Of a stretch of 64,000 bases of DNA, positions 1-9,649 are shown in pieces. This stretch comes from QHXW01 sp035297145. Lineage in GTDB: Bacteria > Acidobacteriota > Terriglobia > Bryobacterales > Bryobacteraceae. The translations under genes and the position numbers were made by a program. The stretch spans positions 124,001-188,000 of the forward strand of contig DATGZN010000112.1 of assembly GCA_035297145.1 (NCBI GenBank). Reading direction: 5' to 3'. The notes below the pieces were generated by a model. The model saw only the letters and a list, made by a program, of their open reading frames with translations. It was not told the origin of the DNA and searched no databases. Position 1 is the stretch's first letter. Each line of letters starts with the position of its first letter.

Positions 1-1
1 G

Positions 2-127
2 GAATCGAGGCTCTCGGTCGCGAGCTACGGTCCGTACCGCCCCAGTGGCCCCAACGATACCCCCGAGGGCCGCGCGCAAAACCGCCGGGTGGAGATTGTG
101 ATCCTCGATGAGACAGCGCCTCTATAG
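2..127 (+). CDS. OmpA/MotB-like C-terminal domain protein, 5' end outside window
   Basis: The first 42 codons in frame 2 read into a TAG stop at 125-127 and match the end of an OmpA/MotB peptidoglycan-binding domain. The segment contains GPYRP, NDTPEGRAQNRRVEI and a final short strand. In the family the NDTxxGRxxNRRVEI stretch forms the last helix and strand that contact diaminopimelate in peptidoglycan. The protein therefore probably anchors the outer membrane or a motor/secretion complex to the cell wall. Only the tail is present, so length, signal peptide and N-terminal domains are unknown. The codon pattern and motif make the reading frame secure; the exact subfamily is not determined. 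Confidence 0.75.
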   Translation, partial: ESRLSVASYGPYRPSGPNDTPEGRAQNRRVEIVILDETAPL

Positions 128-155
128 CCGCATAGAAATAGGGTGCTTTCTGCGG
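128..155 (+). terminator. candidate stem-loop after the OmpA-like gene
   Basis: CCGC at 128-131 pairs with GCGG at 152-155. AGAAA and TTTCT extend the stem across a two-base bulge, with a loop of about eight bases. It starts right after the TAG stop, which suits a transcript end, but no T tract follows, so it may be only a weak or Rho-assisted terminator. Confidence 0.3.
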
Positions 156-251
156 TAACCAACGAATGCTCTTGAGCGCCGTCATATACAGTTGGGCGCG
201 TTCCGACGATTCATCGTAGGTTAATCCTTTGGTTGAGAAGATGAAGCTTCA

Positions 252-3128
252 ATGAAATTCCTATACCGGTTATTTCTTGCCCTTGTTCTTTCGTCGCCCC
301 TTCTGGCACAAACGGCTATTGTTCGTGGCATCGCGACCGACGAAAGCGGCGCGGTCGTTCCTGGTGCAAAAGTCACAGTGAGCGGGCCATCCGGCCTCGT
401 GAAAACCGCCACCACCGCCGCTGACGGATCGTATTCGGTGGTTGGGCTGCGTCCGGGAGATTACACCGTGCAGGCGGCGGCACCCGACCTAGCGATGGGC
501 CAGGCGGCAAAAATCACGCTCAGCACGGGAGCGATTACTCTGAACCTTCAGTTAAAAGTTGCGTCGACGGTGCAGCAGGTCACGATTCAAGAGAACGCCG
601 GGCCGCAGGTGACCACCGATCCCTCTAATAACGCCAGCGCTCTAGTGCTGACCGGTGACGACCTGGATGCGCTTCCCGACGATCCCGACGATCTGCAGGA
701 AGATCTGCAAGCCTTAGCCGGCCCGTCCGCGGGTCCCAATGGCGGCCAGATTTACATCGACGGGTTCAGCGGCGGCGAGCTGCCGCCCAAGGAGTCCATT
801 CGCGAAATCCGCATCAATTCCAATCCGTTTGCACCTGAATTCGACTCGCTCGGATACGGCCGCATCCAGATCTTCACCAAGCCCGGGACCGATAAATTTC
901 GCGGATCTGCATTCTTCAACTACGGTGACGATATCTGGAATTCGCGCAATCCCTACGCGGCGGAAAAAGCGCCGTTCCAGCTCGAAGAATATGGCGGCAA
1001 CCTGAGCGGACCGCTTGGAAAACGAGCTTCGTTCTTTCTCGACGTCCGGCGGGATTCGGTCGACAACGGGTCGATCATTAACGACTTCCACGTCGATGGG
1101 CCGTTTACCGGGGTGTTTCTCTCGCCGCAAAGCCGGGTGCGAGTCAGCCCGCGGATTGACTACCAGCTGAGCACGAACAACACCCTGACTGTTCGCTATG
1201 CCTTCAACCATTCCGATATTCGGGATGCCGGCATTGGCGGCTTCAACGAGGAATCGCGCGGTTACCATAATCAGCAAGATTTCCAGACGGTGCAAGCGAC
1301 GGAGACCGCGGTGCTCGGCACTCACACCATCAATGAGACGCGGTTCCAGTACTTTCATGAGAGCTCGCAAACCAGCGCCAACAACCCAAACCCTGCGATC
1401 ACGGTCCAGGGCGCGTTCAACATTGGCGGTGCGCAGAACAAAGGTTCCTACACACAGAGCACTTACGAGCTGCAAAACAACACTTCCATCGCCCAGGGGA
1501 AACACGCATGGAAGTTCGGCGTGCGCATGCGCGGCGACACCGACGATAACATAACGCAGCAAAATTTCGGCGGGACCTACACGTTCGACTCGCTTGCGCA
1601 GTATAAAGCTAAACAGCCGGCGCAGTACACGATCAGTCGCCTCCCGGCGAGTGCATCGCCCTCGCTCAACGTCGGCCAGTTCGACATCGGGGTGTATGGC
1701 GGAGACGACTGGAAGATGCGCCAGAACATCACAGTGAGCCTGGGGCTGCGTTATGAAACCCAGACCAACATTCACGACCTGAAAGATTTCGCGCCGCGTA
1801 TCGGGTTGGCTTGGGCCCCGGGCTCTACCGCCAAGAAGGCATCCAAGACCGTGGTCCGCGCCGGCTTCGGGATGTTCTACAGCCGTTTCGACCTGTCGAA
1901 TACCCTTACCGCGGAGCGATACAACGGCATCGCGCAGCAGCAGTACGTTTTCACGAATCCTGACTTCTTCAACCCTAATATGTCAGGTTACTTCCCCACC
2001 GGCGGTGGCTCCCTGACGACTCAGGCGATTGAGAAGGTCAGTGCCAACCTGCGCGCGCCGTACATGATGCAGTCCGCGCTGACGATCGAGCGGCAGCTGC
2101 CGGCACACACGACGCTGGCGGTCACATACACGAATTCGCATGGACTCCACGTGTTCCGTTCGCAAGATATAAACGCCCCTTGCCACACCGACGACATCAA
2201 CGCCCCTTGCCACGGCGATCTAGGGGGTATTGTGTATCCTCTGAGCGGAACCATGAACCCTGCGACCAAACAGCTGTATGGGGATGAAGCTGTGTTTCTC
2301 ATGGAATCCGCCGGACTGTACAACCAAAACCAGATCATCACCAACATCAACTCGCGCATGAATCGCAACGTTTCGCTGTTTGGGTTTTACACGCTGAACT
2401 ATGCGCGAAGCAATACCGACGGTTTGAACACGTTCCTAGCGAATCCGTACAGCTCCGTTGGCGAGTATGGCCCCGCCTCGACCGACGTGCGCAACCGGGT
2501 GTTCGTGGGTGGATCAATCGAACCGCGCTGGGGCATTCGCTTCAGCCCGTTCCTCACCGCGCAATCCGGAGCGCCGTTTAACATCATCACCGGCAGCGAT
2601 CTTTATGGGGATACGATAGTGACCAATGCCCGGCCAGGCATCATCCCTGGCTCAAACTGCACAGGCGACCGTTTTGAAAAGTCGTGCTTCGATCCCAATC
2701 CCATAGGCAAGGACGAGGCACTTGTGCCACGTAACTTCGGCCGCGGACCCGGCGCCATCTCCTTTAACGCCCGGCTGAGCAAAACTTTTGGATTCGGCGC
2801 CATCCGCGAAGGCGCGGGCGGCGGAGGCGGATTCGGTGGCCCAGGCGGTGGCGGCGGTGAACACCGTGGTGGAGGCGGCCCCATGTTTGGCGGAGGCGGA
2901 GGCCCTGGTGGCATGTTCGGCGGGCCCACAACGCCACATCGGTACAACCTGACGGTCTCGATGCAGGCGCGCAATCTGCTGAACCACAACAACCCCGGAC
3001 CCATCATTGGCAACATCACCTCGCCGTTGTTTGGCCAAGCCAATTCGGCCGCTGGCGGCTGGGGCGGTGGTTTTGCTGAGAACGCCAACAACCGGCGCCT
3101 TGAATTGCAATTGCGCTTCAACTTCTAA
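252..3128 (+). CDS. Oar-like TonB-dependent outer-membrane receptor with carboxypeptidase-regulatory domain
   Basis: The 958-residue protein starts with a signal peptide (cleavage probably after LLAQ, about residue 20). A carboxypeptidase-regulatory-like beta sandwich follows (about 22-110), then a plug-like region and a long beta-barrel ending in the aromatic C-terminus LRFNF, as BAM substrates do. Such receptors import or sense large ligands at the outer membrane in Acidobacteriota. Two oddities stand out. A perfectly spaced 27-bp tandem duplication (2166-2219) repeats DINAPCH. A glycine-rich stretch (about residues 853-895) lies close to the C-terminal strands. The ATG at 252 has only a weak upstream ribosome site. 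No TonB box is obvious. The ligand cannot be inferred from the neighbours, which are central sugar metabolism genes. Confidence 0.85.
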   Translation: MKFLYRLFLALVLSSPLLAQTAIVRGIATDESGAVVPGAKVTVSGPSGLVKTATTAADGSYSVVGLRPGDYTVQAAAPDLAMGQAAKITLSTGAITLNLQLKVASTVQQVTIQENAGPQVTTDPSNNASALVLTGDDLDALPDDPDDLQEDLQALAGPSAGPNGGQIYIDGFSGGELPPKESIREIRINSNPFAPEFDSLGYGRIQIFTKPGTDKFRGSAFFNYGDDIWNSRNPYAAEKAPFQLEEYGGNLSGPLGKRASFFLDVRRDSVDNGSIINDFHVDGPFTGVFLSPQSRVRVSPRIDYQLSTNNTLTVRYAFNHSDIRDAGIGGFNEESRGYHNQQDFQTVQATETAVLGTHTINETRFQYFHESSQTSANNPNPAITVQGAFNIGGAQNKGSYTQSTYELQNNTSIAQGKHAWKFGVRMRGDTDDNITQQNFGGTYTFDSLAQYKAKQPAQYTISRLPASASPSLNVGQFDIGVYGGDDWKMRQNITVSLGLRYETQTNIHDLKDFAPRIGLAWAPGSTAKKASKTVVRAGFGMFYSRFDLSNTLTAERYNGIAQQQYVFTNPDFFNPNMSGYFPTGGGSLTTQAIEKVSANLRAPYMMQSALTIERQLPAHTTLAVTYTNSHGLHVFRSQDINAPCHTDDINAPCHGDLGGIVYPLSGTMNPATKQLYGDEAVFLMESAGLYNQNQIITNINSRMNRNVSLFGFYTLNYARSNTDGLNTFLANPYSSVGEYGPASTDVRNRVFVGGSIEPRWGIRFSPFLTAQSGAPFNIITGSDLYGDTIVTNARPGIIPGSNCTGDRFEKSCFDPNPIGKDEALVPRNFGRGPGAISFNARLSKTFGFGAIREGAGGGGGFGGPGGGGGEHRGGGGPMFGGGGGPGGMFGGPTTPHRYNLTVSMQARNLLNHNNPGPIIGNITSPLFGQANSAAGGWGGGFAENANNRRLELQLRFNF
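2166..2219 (+). repeat. 27-bp tandem duplication inside the receptor gene
   Basis: Positions 2166-2192 and 2193-2219 encode DINAPCHTD and DINAPCHGD. The two units differ at only a few bases, and the duplication keeps the frame. It lies in a probable extracellular loop of the barrel and brings in two cysteines. Confidence 0.85.
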
Positions 3129-3219
3129 ACCTCCGCTGTTTCGACACTCCCGAACCGACTTACAATGGAGAGTCCGCCGCCTGCATGGTCGCGAGCGGCT
3201 TGAAACTCCTCGGAGGTGT

Positions 3220-4677
<1,458 letters not shown>

Positions 4678-4693
4678 AGCGGTCCAGCACAAT

Positions 4694-4721
4694 CTCACCG
4701 CAGAGGCGCAGAGACGCGGAG
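4694..4721 (+). repeat. 28-bp dispersed intergenic repeat, copy 1
   Basis: The sequence CTCACCGCAGAGGCGCAGAG followed by ACGCGGAG recurs in reverse complement at 21426-21453 with 26 of 28 bases identical. Both copies lie in gaps between genes. This copy is just upstream of the sugar kinase ribosome site. Confidence 0.6.
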
Positions 4722-4743
4722 CAAACATCCTCAGGAGAACCGC

Positions 4744-5826
4744 ATGAGCTTTGGCTTGAATATTCCTAAGACGGGCGCGCTCGATTTCGTTTCGCTCGGC
4801 GCACTGGTTCACCGCCTGGACCCCGGAATCATTCCCTTTCGTAAGGCGACGCAGTGTCACATTCACGTCAGCGGCGGTGAATTCAATGTCGCTGCGAATC
4901 TCGCGGACTGCTTCCGCATGCGCACCGGCATTGCTTCGGCCATGGTCGACTATCCCATCGGCGACCTGGTCGCGGAGCGCGTGCGGGCGATGGGCGTCCA
5001 GCCGTTCTACAGGCATTTCGAACATAACGGGCTCAACGGACCGAATATCGCCACCGTGTACAGCGACCAGGGACACGGCGTTCGCGCTCCCGTCGTGTTT
5101 TACAACCGCTCGAATGAAGCCGCCGCCCGCTTGAAGCCGGGCGATTTCGACTGGAATTCCATCTTCGCGGGTGGTGTGCGCTGGTTCCATAGTGGTGGGA
5201 TTTTCGCGGCACTCTCGGAGACCACGGCCGAAGTCATCATTGAGGGCATGCAGGCAGCCAAGGCCGCGGGCGCGGTGATTTCGTTTGACCTGAACTACCG
5301 TGAAAAATTGTGGAAGATCTCCGGTGGCCAAGAACGCGCGGCGGCGGTGATTGGACGCATCATGAAGAACGTGGATGTTCTCGTCGGCAACGAGGAAGAT
5401 TTGCAGAAGGGCTTGGCCGTTCCGGGCCCCGAAGTCGCCGCCAAGTCTAAGCTCGATCCCAGCGCATTCTTCGGAATGATCGATCGCGTCCTCATTAAGC
5501 ACCCGCAAGTGAAGATCGTGGCCACAACACTACGCGAGGTGCATGCGACCAATCGCCACCATTGGGGCGCGGTAGCGTGGATCGATGGAAAGACACACGT
5601 CGCGCCCACTTGCGAGCTTCACATTCTCGATCGCGTCGGAGGCGGAGACGGGTTCGCTTCCGGGTTCTTCTTTGGCGCACTCACGGGCGAGTCGCCAGAG
5701 GAGGCCATCAAGCTGGGATGGGCGCATGGCGCGCTTCTCACTACATTTCCGGGGGATACAACCATGGCGACCCTGGAGCAGGTCCGTGCCTTCGCTAAGG
5801 GCGGGTCGGCGCGCATCCAGCGTTAG
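4744..5826 (+). CDS. PfkB-family sugar kinase, probably 2-keto-3-deoxygluconate kinase
   Basis: This is a ribokinase/PfkB fold enzyme of 360 residues that should transfer phosphate from ATP to a sugar or sugar acid. The C-terminal PfkB signature G299-G-G-D-G-F304 contains the anion hole and catalytic Asp302. The N-terminal HVSGGEFNVAANLA is the substrate-binding GG motif. The central sequence around SFDLNYREKLW is typical of 2-keto-3-deoxygluconate kinases, so KDG is the favoured substrate. This fits the adjacent gnd and an Entner-Doudoroff or uronate route. An AGGAGA ribosome site lies about six bases before the ATG. A fructokinase or other ketose kinase cannot be excluded from sequence alone. 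Confidence 0.8.
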   Translation: MSFGLNIPKTGALDFVSLGALVHRLDPGIIPFRKATQCHIHVSGGEFNVAANLADCFRMRTGIASAMVDYPIGDLVAERVRAMGVQPFYRHFEHNGLNGPNIATVYSDQGHGVRAPVVFYNRSNEAAARLKPGDFDWNSIFAGGVRWFHSGGIFAALSETTAEVIIEGMQAAKAAGAVISFDLNYREKLWKISGGQERAAAVIGRIMKNVDVLVGNEEDLQKGLAVPGPEVAAKSKLDPSAFFGMIDRVLIKHPQVKIVATTLREVHATNRHHWGAVAWIDGKTHVAPTCELHILDRVGGGDGFASGFFFGALTGESPEEAIKLGWAHGALLTTFPGDTTMATLEQVRAFAKGGSARIQR

Positions 5827-5843
5827 GCGTAAGCTGGCGAGAG

Positions 5844-6941
5844 ATGTCAAGCTGCCGAGGCTCCTTTCGCGCTCTGCTTTTCTACGACGTTGCTGACGAG
5901 ATCCATCTCGACGTGCTGCGCGAGCTGATCGGCGTCAGCCCGCCCGGCCGCAAACCAGAATTCAAGCTCCCCGCACCCGTCTACGTGCGGTTCGAGCGGC
6001 CGCCGGTGGTGGAGTCCGCGGAGGCCATACGCCTCTCGACGGGGGAAACATTCGAAGGCCGATTGAAGTATTTCGACTACGGCGTGGTGAGTCTCGAGCT
6101 GGAGCGGCCGTTTCAGGCCGGGTGGGACGAACTCATCCGATTGACCAACCGCTGGATTGAGCAGCCCGAAATCGAGCAGGCTGCGGTTAAGATTGTGCGC
6201 AAGCGGCTGGAGAGCCTCACGCCGGCGCTCAGCAAACCGTATGCGGAATGGCTCGATGAAATCTATTACACGCTGCATGTGCAGCCAGTACAGCTTACGG
6301 AGAACCGTGTTCTGCCCGCCACCGAACTGCTGGCCTGGAACGGACCAGCCATCGCGCAGATCGTCCGCGGCGATCTGAATCCGCTCTCTTCATCCGAAGA
6401 GCGGGAGGTGCTGGGGTCGAGCATGTCGTACTATCCGACCGACCTCCTGGTTGTGGGCTGGATGGCCGCTTTTTTATACGACACGACCGAGGGCGCCGCG
6501 CCCACGGTGCAACTGCTCGAGTACGCGAACACCCAGTTGCTGGAGTACCGGCGGTATGACGAGGTCCTGACCCGAGTTTTGAAGCGGGGCTATGATGCGT
6601 TGGAGCACGGGGGCGGCTTTCTCAGACGCTGGCGTTATGCCAGAGAGGCGACGCGCCTGAACACGTTGCGCCTCGACATCCGGGAGCTAACTGAGCGGAC
6701 TGACAATGCCATCAAGTTCCTGAGCGACATGTTCTACGCGCGGGCATACCAGCTGGCTTCGGCAAAAATCGGGGTCAACGATTACCGCCACCTGGTGGAG
6801 GAGAAGCTGCGCACGGCCGGCGAACTCTACGACTTCATGGTGAACGAGTTTCGCCAGGCCAGAGGGTTCGTTCTTGAAGTGTTGGTTGTGGTTATGATCC
6901 TCATTGAGATTCTGCAAGCCTTTCGCATGCCATCCGGCTGA
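5844..6941 (+). CDS. RMD1/YagE (DUF155)-like protein with C-terminal membrane anchor
   Basis: The protein has 365 residues. The N-terminus (FRALLFYDVADEIHLDVL), the DYGVVSLEL strand, a long helical middle and a final hydrophobic helix (LEVLVVVMILIEIL) give the architecture of the RMD1/YagE family. Yeast and human members are mitochondrial membrane proteins needed for organelle translation; bacterial roles are unknown. A single C-terminal segment would anchor it with the bulk in the cytoplasm. The ATG at 5844 follows the kinase stop by 17 bases, so it is probably co-transcribed with gnd and the kinase. The family assignment rests on pattern recognition and should be treated as tentative. Confidence 0.6.
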   Translation: MSSCRGSFRALLFYDVADEIHLDVLRELIGVSPPGRKPEFKLPAPVYVRFERPPVVESAEAIRLSTGETFEGRLKYFDYGVVSLELERPFQAGWDELIRLTNRWIEQPEIEQAAVKIVRKRLESLTPALSKPYAEWLDEIYYTLHVQPVQLTENRVLPATELLAWNGPAIAQIVRGDLNPLSSSEEREVLGSSMSYYPTDLLVVGWMAAFLYDTTEGAAPTVQLLEYANTQLLEYRRYDEVLTRVLKRGYDALEHGGGFLRRWRYAREATRLNTLRLDIRELTERTDNAIKFLSDMFYARAYQLASAKIGVNDYRHLVEEKLRTAGELYDFMVNEFRQARGFVLEVLVVVMILIEILQAFRMPSG

Positions 6942-7029
6942 GCGCATTTCGTAAAGGTGTGGTCCAGAACTTCTGCCCGCAAATGCCACTGCCCCCGCGA
7001 AAGCCGCCATGTGCTAGGATTCGCACCAT

Positions 7030-7548
7030 ATGCGCCGCCGAGGTCTGCCTGCCATTCTCGTGTTTTTCGTCTCCGCCGTCCGGGCTTTCAGCCAGACGGG
7101 AACGAGCATCCCATCAAACGATGAAATCTTCGAATTACTGGCGAAGGCTGAGCAAAAGGTTTCCGGTTTTGAAAACGCAGTAAAGGGCGTCAAGCCCGAT
7201 TTAGATAAGGCCGATCCGAAGCTTTCGACGATGTACAAAGACGCCGGGGCTGCGGCTCACGTCATCATTCTCAGCATTCGGAAAAACGGCCCATCTGCAT
7301 ACGGCCTCATGAGCCTGGTGACCACTCTTGACGACCTGAGCTTAGATGCTGCGACCGCAAGCGTACAGCTATTGCTCCTTCGAATTCAATCAGGAAAAAC
7401 AGCGGCCAGCAATCTGGATTTTCTTGTTCCGCTAATGACCTCAAAAAATGAATGCAATGACATCAGTGAACTGATTATGCATGCTACGTTACGGTATATA
7501 CGCGCGGAAGAAGACGTACTCGAAAAGCTTTCGCATATCAATAAATAA
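7030..7548 (+). CDS. secreted hypothetical protein
   Basis: The 172-residue protein begins with a classic signal peptide: MRRRG, a hydrophobic core, then cleavage near AFSQ. The mature part is mostly helical, with a segment (NDEIFELLAKAEQKVSGFENAVKG) that could form a helical bundle. No family is recognised. It opens an AT-richer patch that also holds the next three genes. The ATG at 7030 has only a weak AGGAT ribosome site. The protein may be periplasmic. Confidence 0.6.
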   Translation: MRRRGLPAILVFFVSAVRAFSQTGTSIPSNDEIFELLAKAEQKVSGFENAVKGVKPDLDKADPKLSTMYKDAGAAAHVIILSIRKNGPSAYGLMSLVTTLDDLSLDAATASVQLLLLRIQSGKTAASNLDFLVPLMTSKNECNDISELIMHATLRYIRAEEDVLEKLSHINK

Positions 7549-7617
7549 GGGAAGACCGGCTGAACGGGGCCGATGATTCGGGCGGTAGTAAATCCATGCG
7601 GCTCGTCATGGGAAAGA

Positions 7618-7881
7618 ATGCCAAATCCGGTAACGAAGTGCTTGACTCCAACCTGCGTGGTTTTTGTATTCCTCTGTGGGTGGGGTAAACCTGCGGTCCC
7701 TTACCAGCGGTTCGTTCCCCTTTCGCATCAGCCCGAAAGTCTCAAAGGCGATGCGTGGCAGGGAACCTATGCGCCCGATACGAAGACAGGACAACTTTGC
7801 GTTACATTTGATCCGAGCGGCTTCAGTTCTGTAAGCGCAATTCCAACGTGTTTAAAGCTCTATCGGGACTTTCCAGACTAA
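7618..7881 (+). CDS. small secreted hypothetical protein
   Basis: The product is 87 residues if started at the ATG at 7618, which has a GGAAAG site directly upstream; the frame is open from 7573. A hydrophobic stretch (CVVFVFLCGWG) resembles a signal peptide. The mature part, with RFVPLSHQP and DTKTGQLC, resembles short exported proteins that carry a DT(K/C)TGxLC motif in soil bacteria. Function is unknown. It ends 26 bases before the ATG of the next gene. Confidence 0.5.
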   Translation: MPNPVTKCLTPTCVVFVFLCGWGKPAVPYQRFVPLSHQPESLKGDAWQGTYAPDTKTGQLCVTFDPSGFSSVSAIPTCLKLYRDFPD

Positions 7882-7907
7882 CGCTGGCGCCGGGGAAGCG
7901 TGAGAAA

Positions 7908-8774
7908 ATGGATACTGTGGCGTCGCAGAAGGCCACAGATCGTAAGAGGCTAGATCATATCCTCCCTCTCGGGTATTTGGAGGGCTTCACCATGCCTTCA
8001 AAAGAGGGGCGGCTGTGGGTGTTTGACATCGAGCGGAGGAAATGGTTTGAGAGCAGCCCGCGCAGCGTGGCCGCCGAACGCGCATACTATGATTACTCGG
8101 AAGGCAGCGAGCCGGACGCAACAGCCGATCAGGCGTTTAAGGAATTCGAAACCAACTTTCCTCCGCTAAGACAAGAACTGGTTGCCAGCAAGTTTTCCGA
8201 CTGGACAAAACACCGCGAGTTTCTTGTCCGGTACTCGCAGATGCTTCGTGCGAGATCAGATCTATTCCGCCAAGAAGTACTGAAAGAAGCACACCACGCA
8301 ACCTTTCTGAAGGTGGAAGAAGTGCTACAAACGAGGTCAGACCCGAATAAGCCGGGGGAGACTGAATGTCAGATTAAATTTTCAGACGCCCAGATGCAGA
8401 GCAATGCTCACCGCGCCGTGTTTTTTAAGAACCTGAGCATCACGAAGATGCGAATGGAGATCAAGAAGGGGGCCGGGGAGTTTGCTGGGTGGAATTGGGG
8501 GCTGCGTTTTACGGAGGATGTTACTAAGCCCGTGATTACAGGTGACAATGCAATTGCGTTAGTCGGTTTTGGCCATTCTTCACGCGAAGAAGCGATAAAG
8601 GATCAAGACACTCTCTTCATTTTTCCAATTTGCTGGCAGGCCTGCCTAATCGGACGTCGCCACAAAATTGACGAGACTGACGCCTTCCAACCAACGGCGC
8701 TATTAGACCTTTACCCGCTATACCTCAATGAAGCCGGGTGTCGGTTTGCGTACTCACCGCATCGGCTAACTTAG
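7908..8774 (+). CDS. DUF4238-like protein
   Basis: The product is 288 residues from the ATG at 7908; an upstream extension to 7848 lacks support. The opening RKRLDHILPLGYLEGF, followed by a strand LWVFDIERRKW, matches the start of DUF4238 proteins, whose function is undefined and which are usually found in accessory regions. No signal peptide or membrane segment is seen, so it should be cytoplasmic. A second conserved-looking block is GDNAIALVGFGHSSR. It lies on the same strand as the two small secreted proteins in the AT-richer patch, which suggests horizontal acquisition. The family call rests on the N-terminal motif only. Confidence 0.6.
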   Translation: MDTVASQKATDRKRLDHILPLGYLEGFTMPSKEGRLWVFDIERRKWFESSPRSVAAERAYYDYSEGSEPDATADQAFKEFETNFPPLRQELVASKFSDWTKHREFLVRYSQMLRARSDLFRQEVLKEAHHATFLKVEEVLQTRSDPNKPGETECQIKFSDAQMQSNAHRAVFFKNLSITKMRMEIKKGAGEFAGWNWGLRFTEDVTKPVITGDNAIALVGFGHSSREEAIKDQDTLFIFPICWQACLIGRRHKIDETDAFQPTALLDLYPLYLNEAGCRFAYSPHRLT

Positions 8775-8854
8775 TGCCCGGTGTTCCTTCCCTGCTGCGT
8801 GCCTTGCCAGGCGCGGCCAATCATCCGGCCGACGCCTCCTGGAATGGCCTTCAG

Positions 8855-9352
8855 CTACTTTCTTTTCCCTTGTTCAGGTTCACCAAGAGCTCCGGTCAGA
8901 AACGTTGTCGCCGTGATGGAAGTCGTCAGCCCTGTGCAAAACTGATCCCGCGTTTCGCCTTTTGAGGTCGAGCTAAGGCTCACCTTCTTGGCGGCAAAAT
9001 CAAACCGCAAAGTATTCACCACGCAAATCGGTGAGCTATCGACCGCGATCATTTCACTCGCGTCCCACCGGAGGATGTCGAAACTGCTAAGGCTTACTGA
9101 AGCCAATTTGAAGGAATTTGACGCGCTAGCGACTTCGCAAAAACCGAAACGTTTGTAACAATGGATATCGGTTGAATTTTTCCCTACGTCGGGGCCAGCA
9201 TCCGACCATTTCCCCTCCGCGAAAGCCCAAAGAGTTTCAAGCCGTTGTGAGCCAACGACAACCGTGCTCACGTCAAAAATCAATGGTTGCTGAGCCATAC
9301 CGGGGAGGGCTCCCAACAGCAGAAGCACATACGCCCACCGAACGAGAACCAT
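8855..9352 (-). CDS. secreted hypothetical protein
   Basis: The 165-residue protein begins MVLVRWAYVLLLLGALPGMAQ, a clear signal peptide with cleavage after MAQ. The mature part has alternating short strands and several cysteines, including the pairs CYKRFGFC and C...C near the end, so disulfides are likely. No family is recognised. It is convergent to the DUF4238-like gene and closes the patch of orphan genes. Confidence 0.55.
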   Translation of the reverse strand: MVLVRWAYVLLLLGALPGMAQQPLIFDVSTVVVGSQRLETLWAFAEGKWSDAGPDVGKNSTDIHCYKRFGFCEVASASNSFKLASVSLSSFDILRWDASEMIAVDSSPICVVNTLRFDFAAKKVSLSSTSKGETRDQFCTGLTTSITATTFLTGALGEPEQGKRK

Positions 9353-9649
9353 CGGACGCTCCTTCGCGTTTTATTCAGTATCTTCCCTTGATAAGGGATA
9401 TATCGCGGCCCGAAATGACTCTGAAACCGAGGGCCGCACCGCCCGTATTCCGACAAAATTTGCTTGCCCATCAACTGTCTCATTGTATGGCAGGATGGCA
9501 CCCGCGATCGCCGCACTCTTCAGCCGGTACCCATTTTGTAACAATTCCCGTCACTCAACCGTAATATTTCCCGCTCGCGGCGCCCGCTGTGTTACAGGGA
9601 TATAACCCCATTGTCATTCCGCTGCAAACCTATTGCGGTATCCAGGGTC
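9353..9649. other. 297-base intergenic region without a supported gene
   Basis: The region lies between divergently transcribed genes and must hold promoters for both. TTGTAA at 9536-9541 and TAATAT at 9562-9567 are promoter-like but 20 bases apart, too far for a confident call. Nothing else stands out. Confidence 0.4.

Noticed and set aside
714..1775. 353-codon open frame on the minus strand
   Set aside because: Antisense to the receptor gene, rich in Arg and Val, with no recognisable domain or ribosome site.
2809..2934. glycine-rich segment of the first receptor as a separate gene or antifreeze-type repeat
   Set aside because: It is in frame within the receptor and flanked by barrel strands on both sides, so it is an internal low-complexity loop.
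9611..9649. TTG start extending the bifunctional acyltransferase by 13 residues
   Set aside because: No ribosome site and no family similarity in the extension. The ATG at 9650 is better placed.
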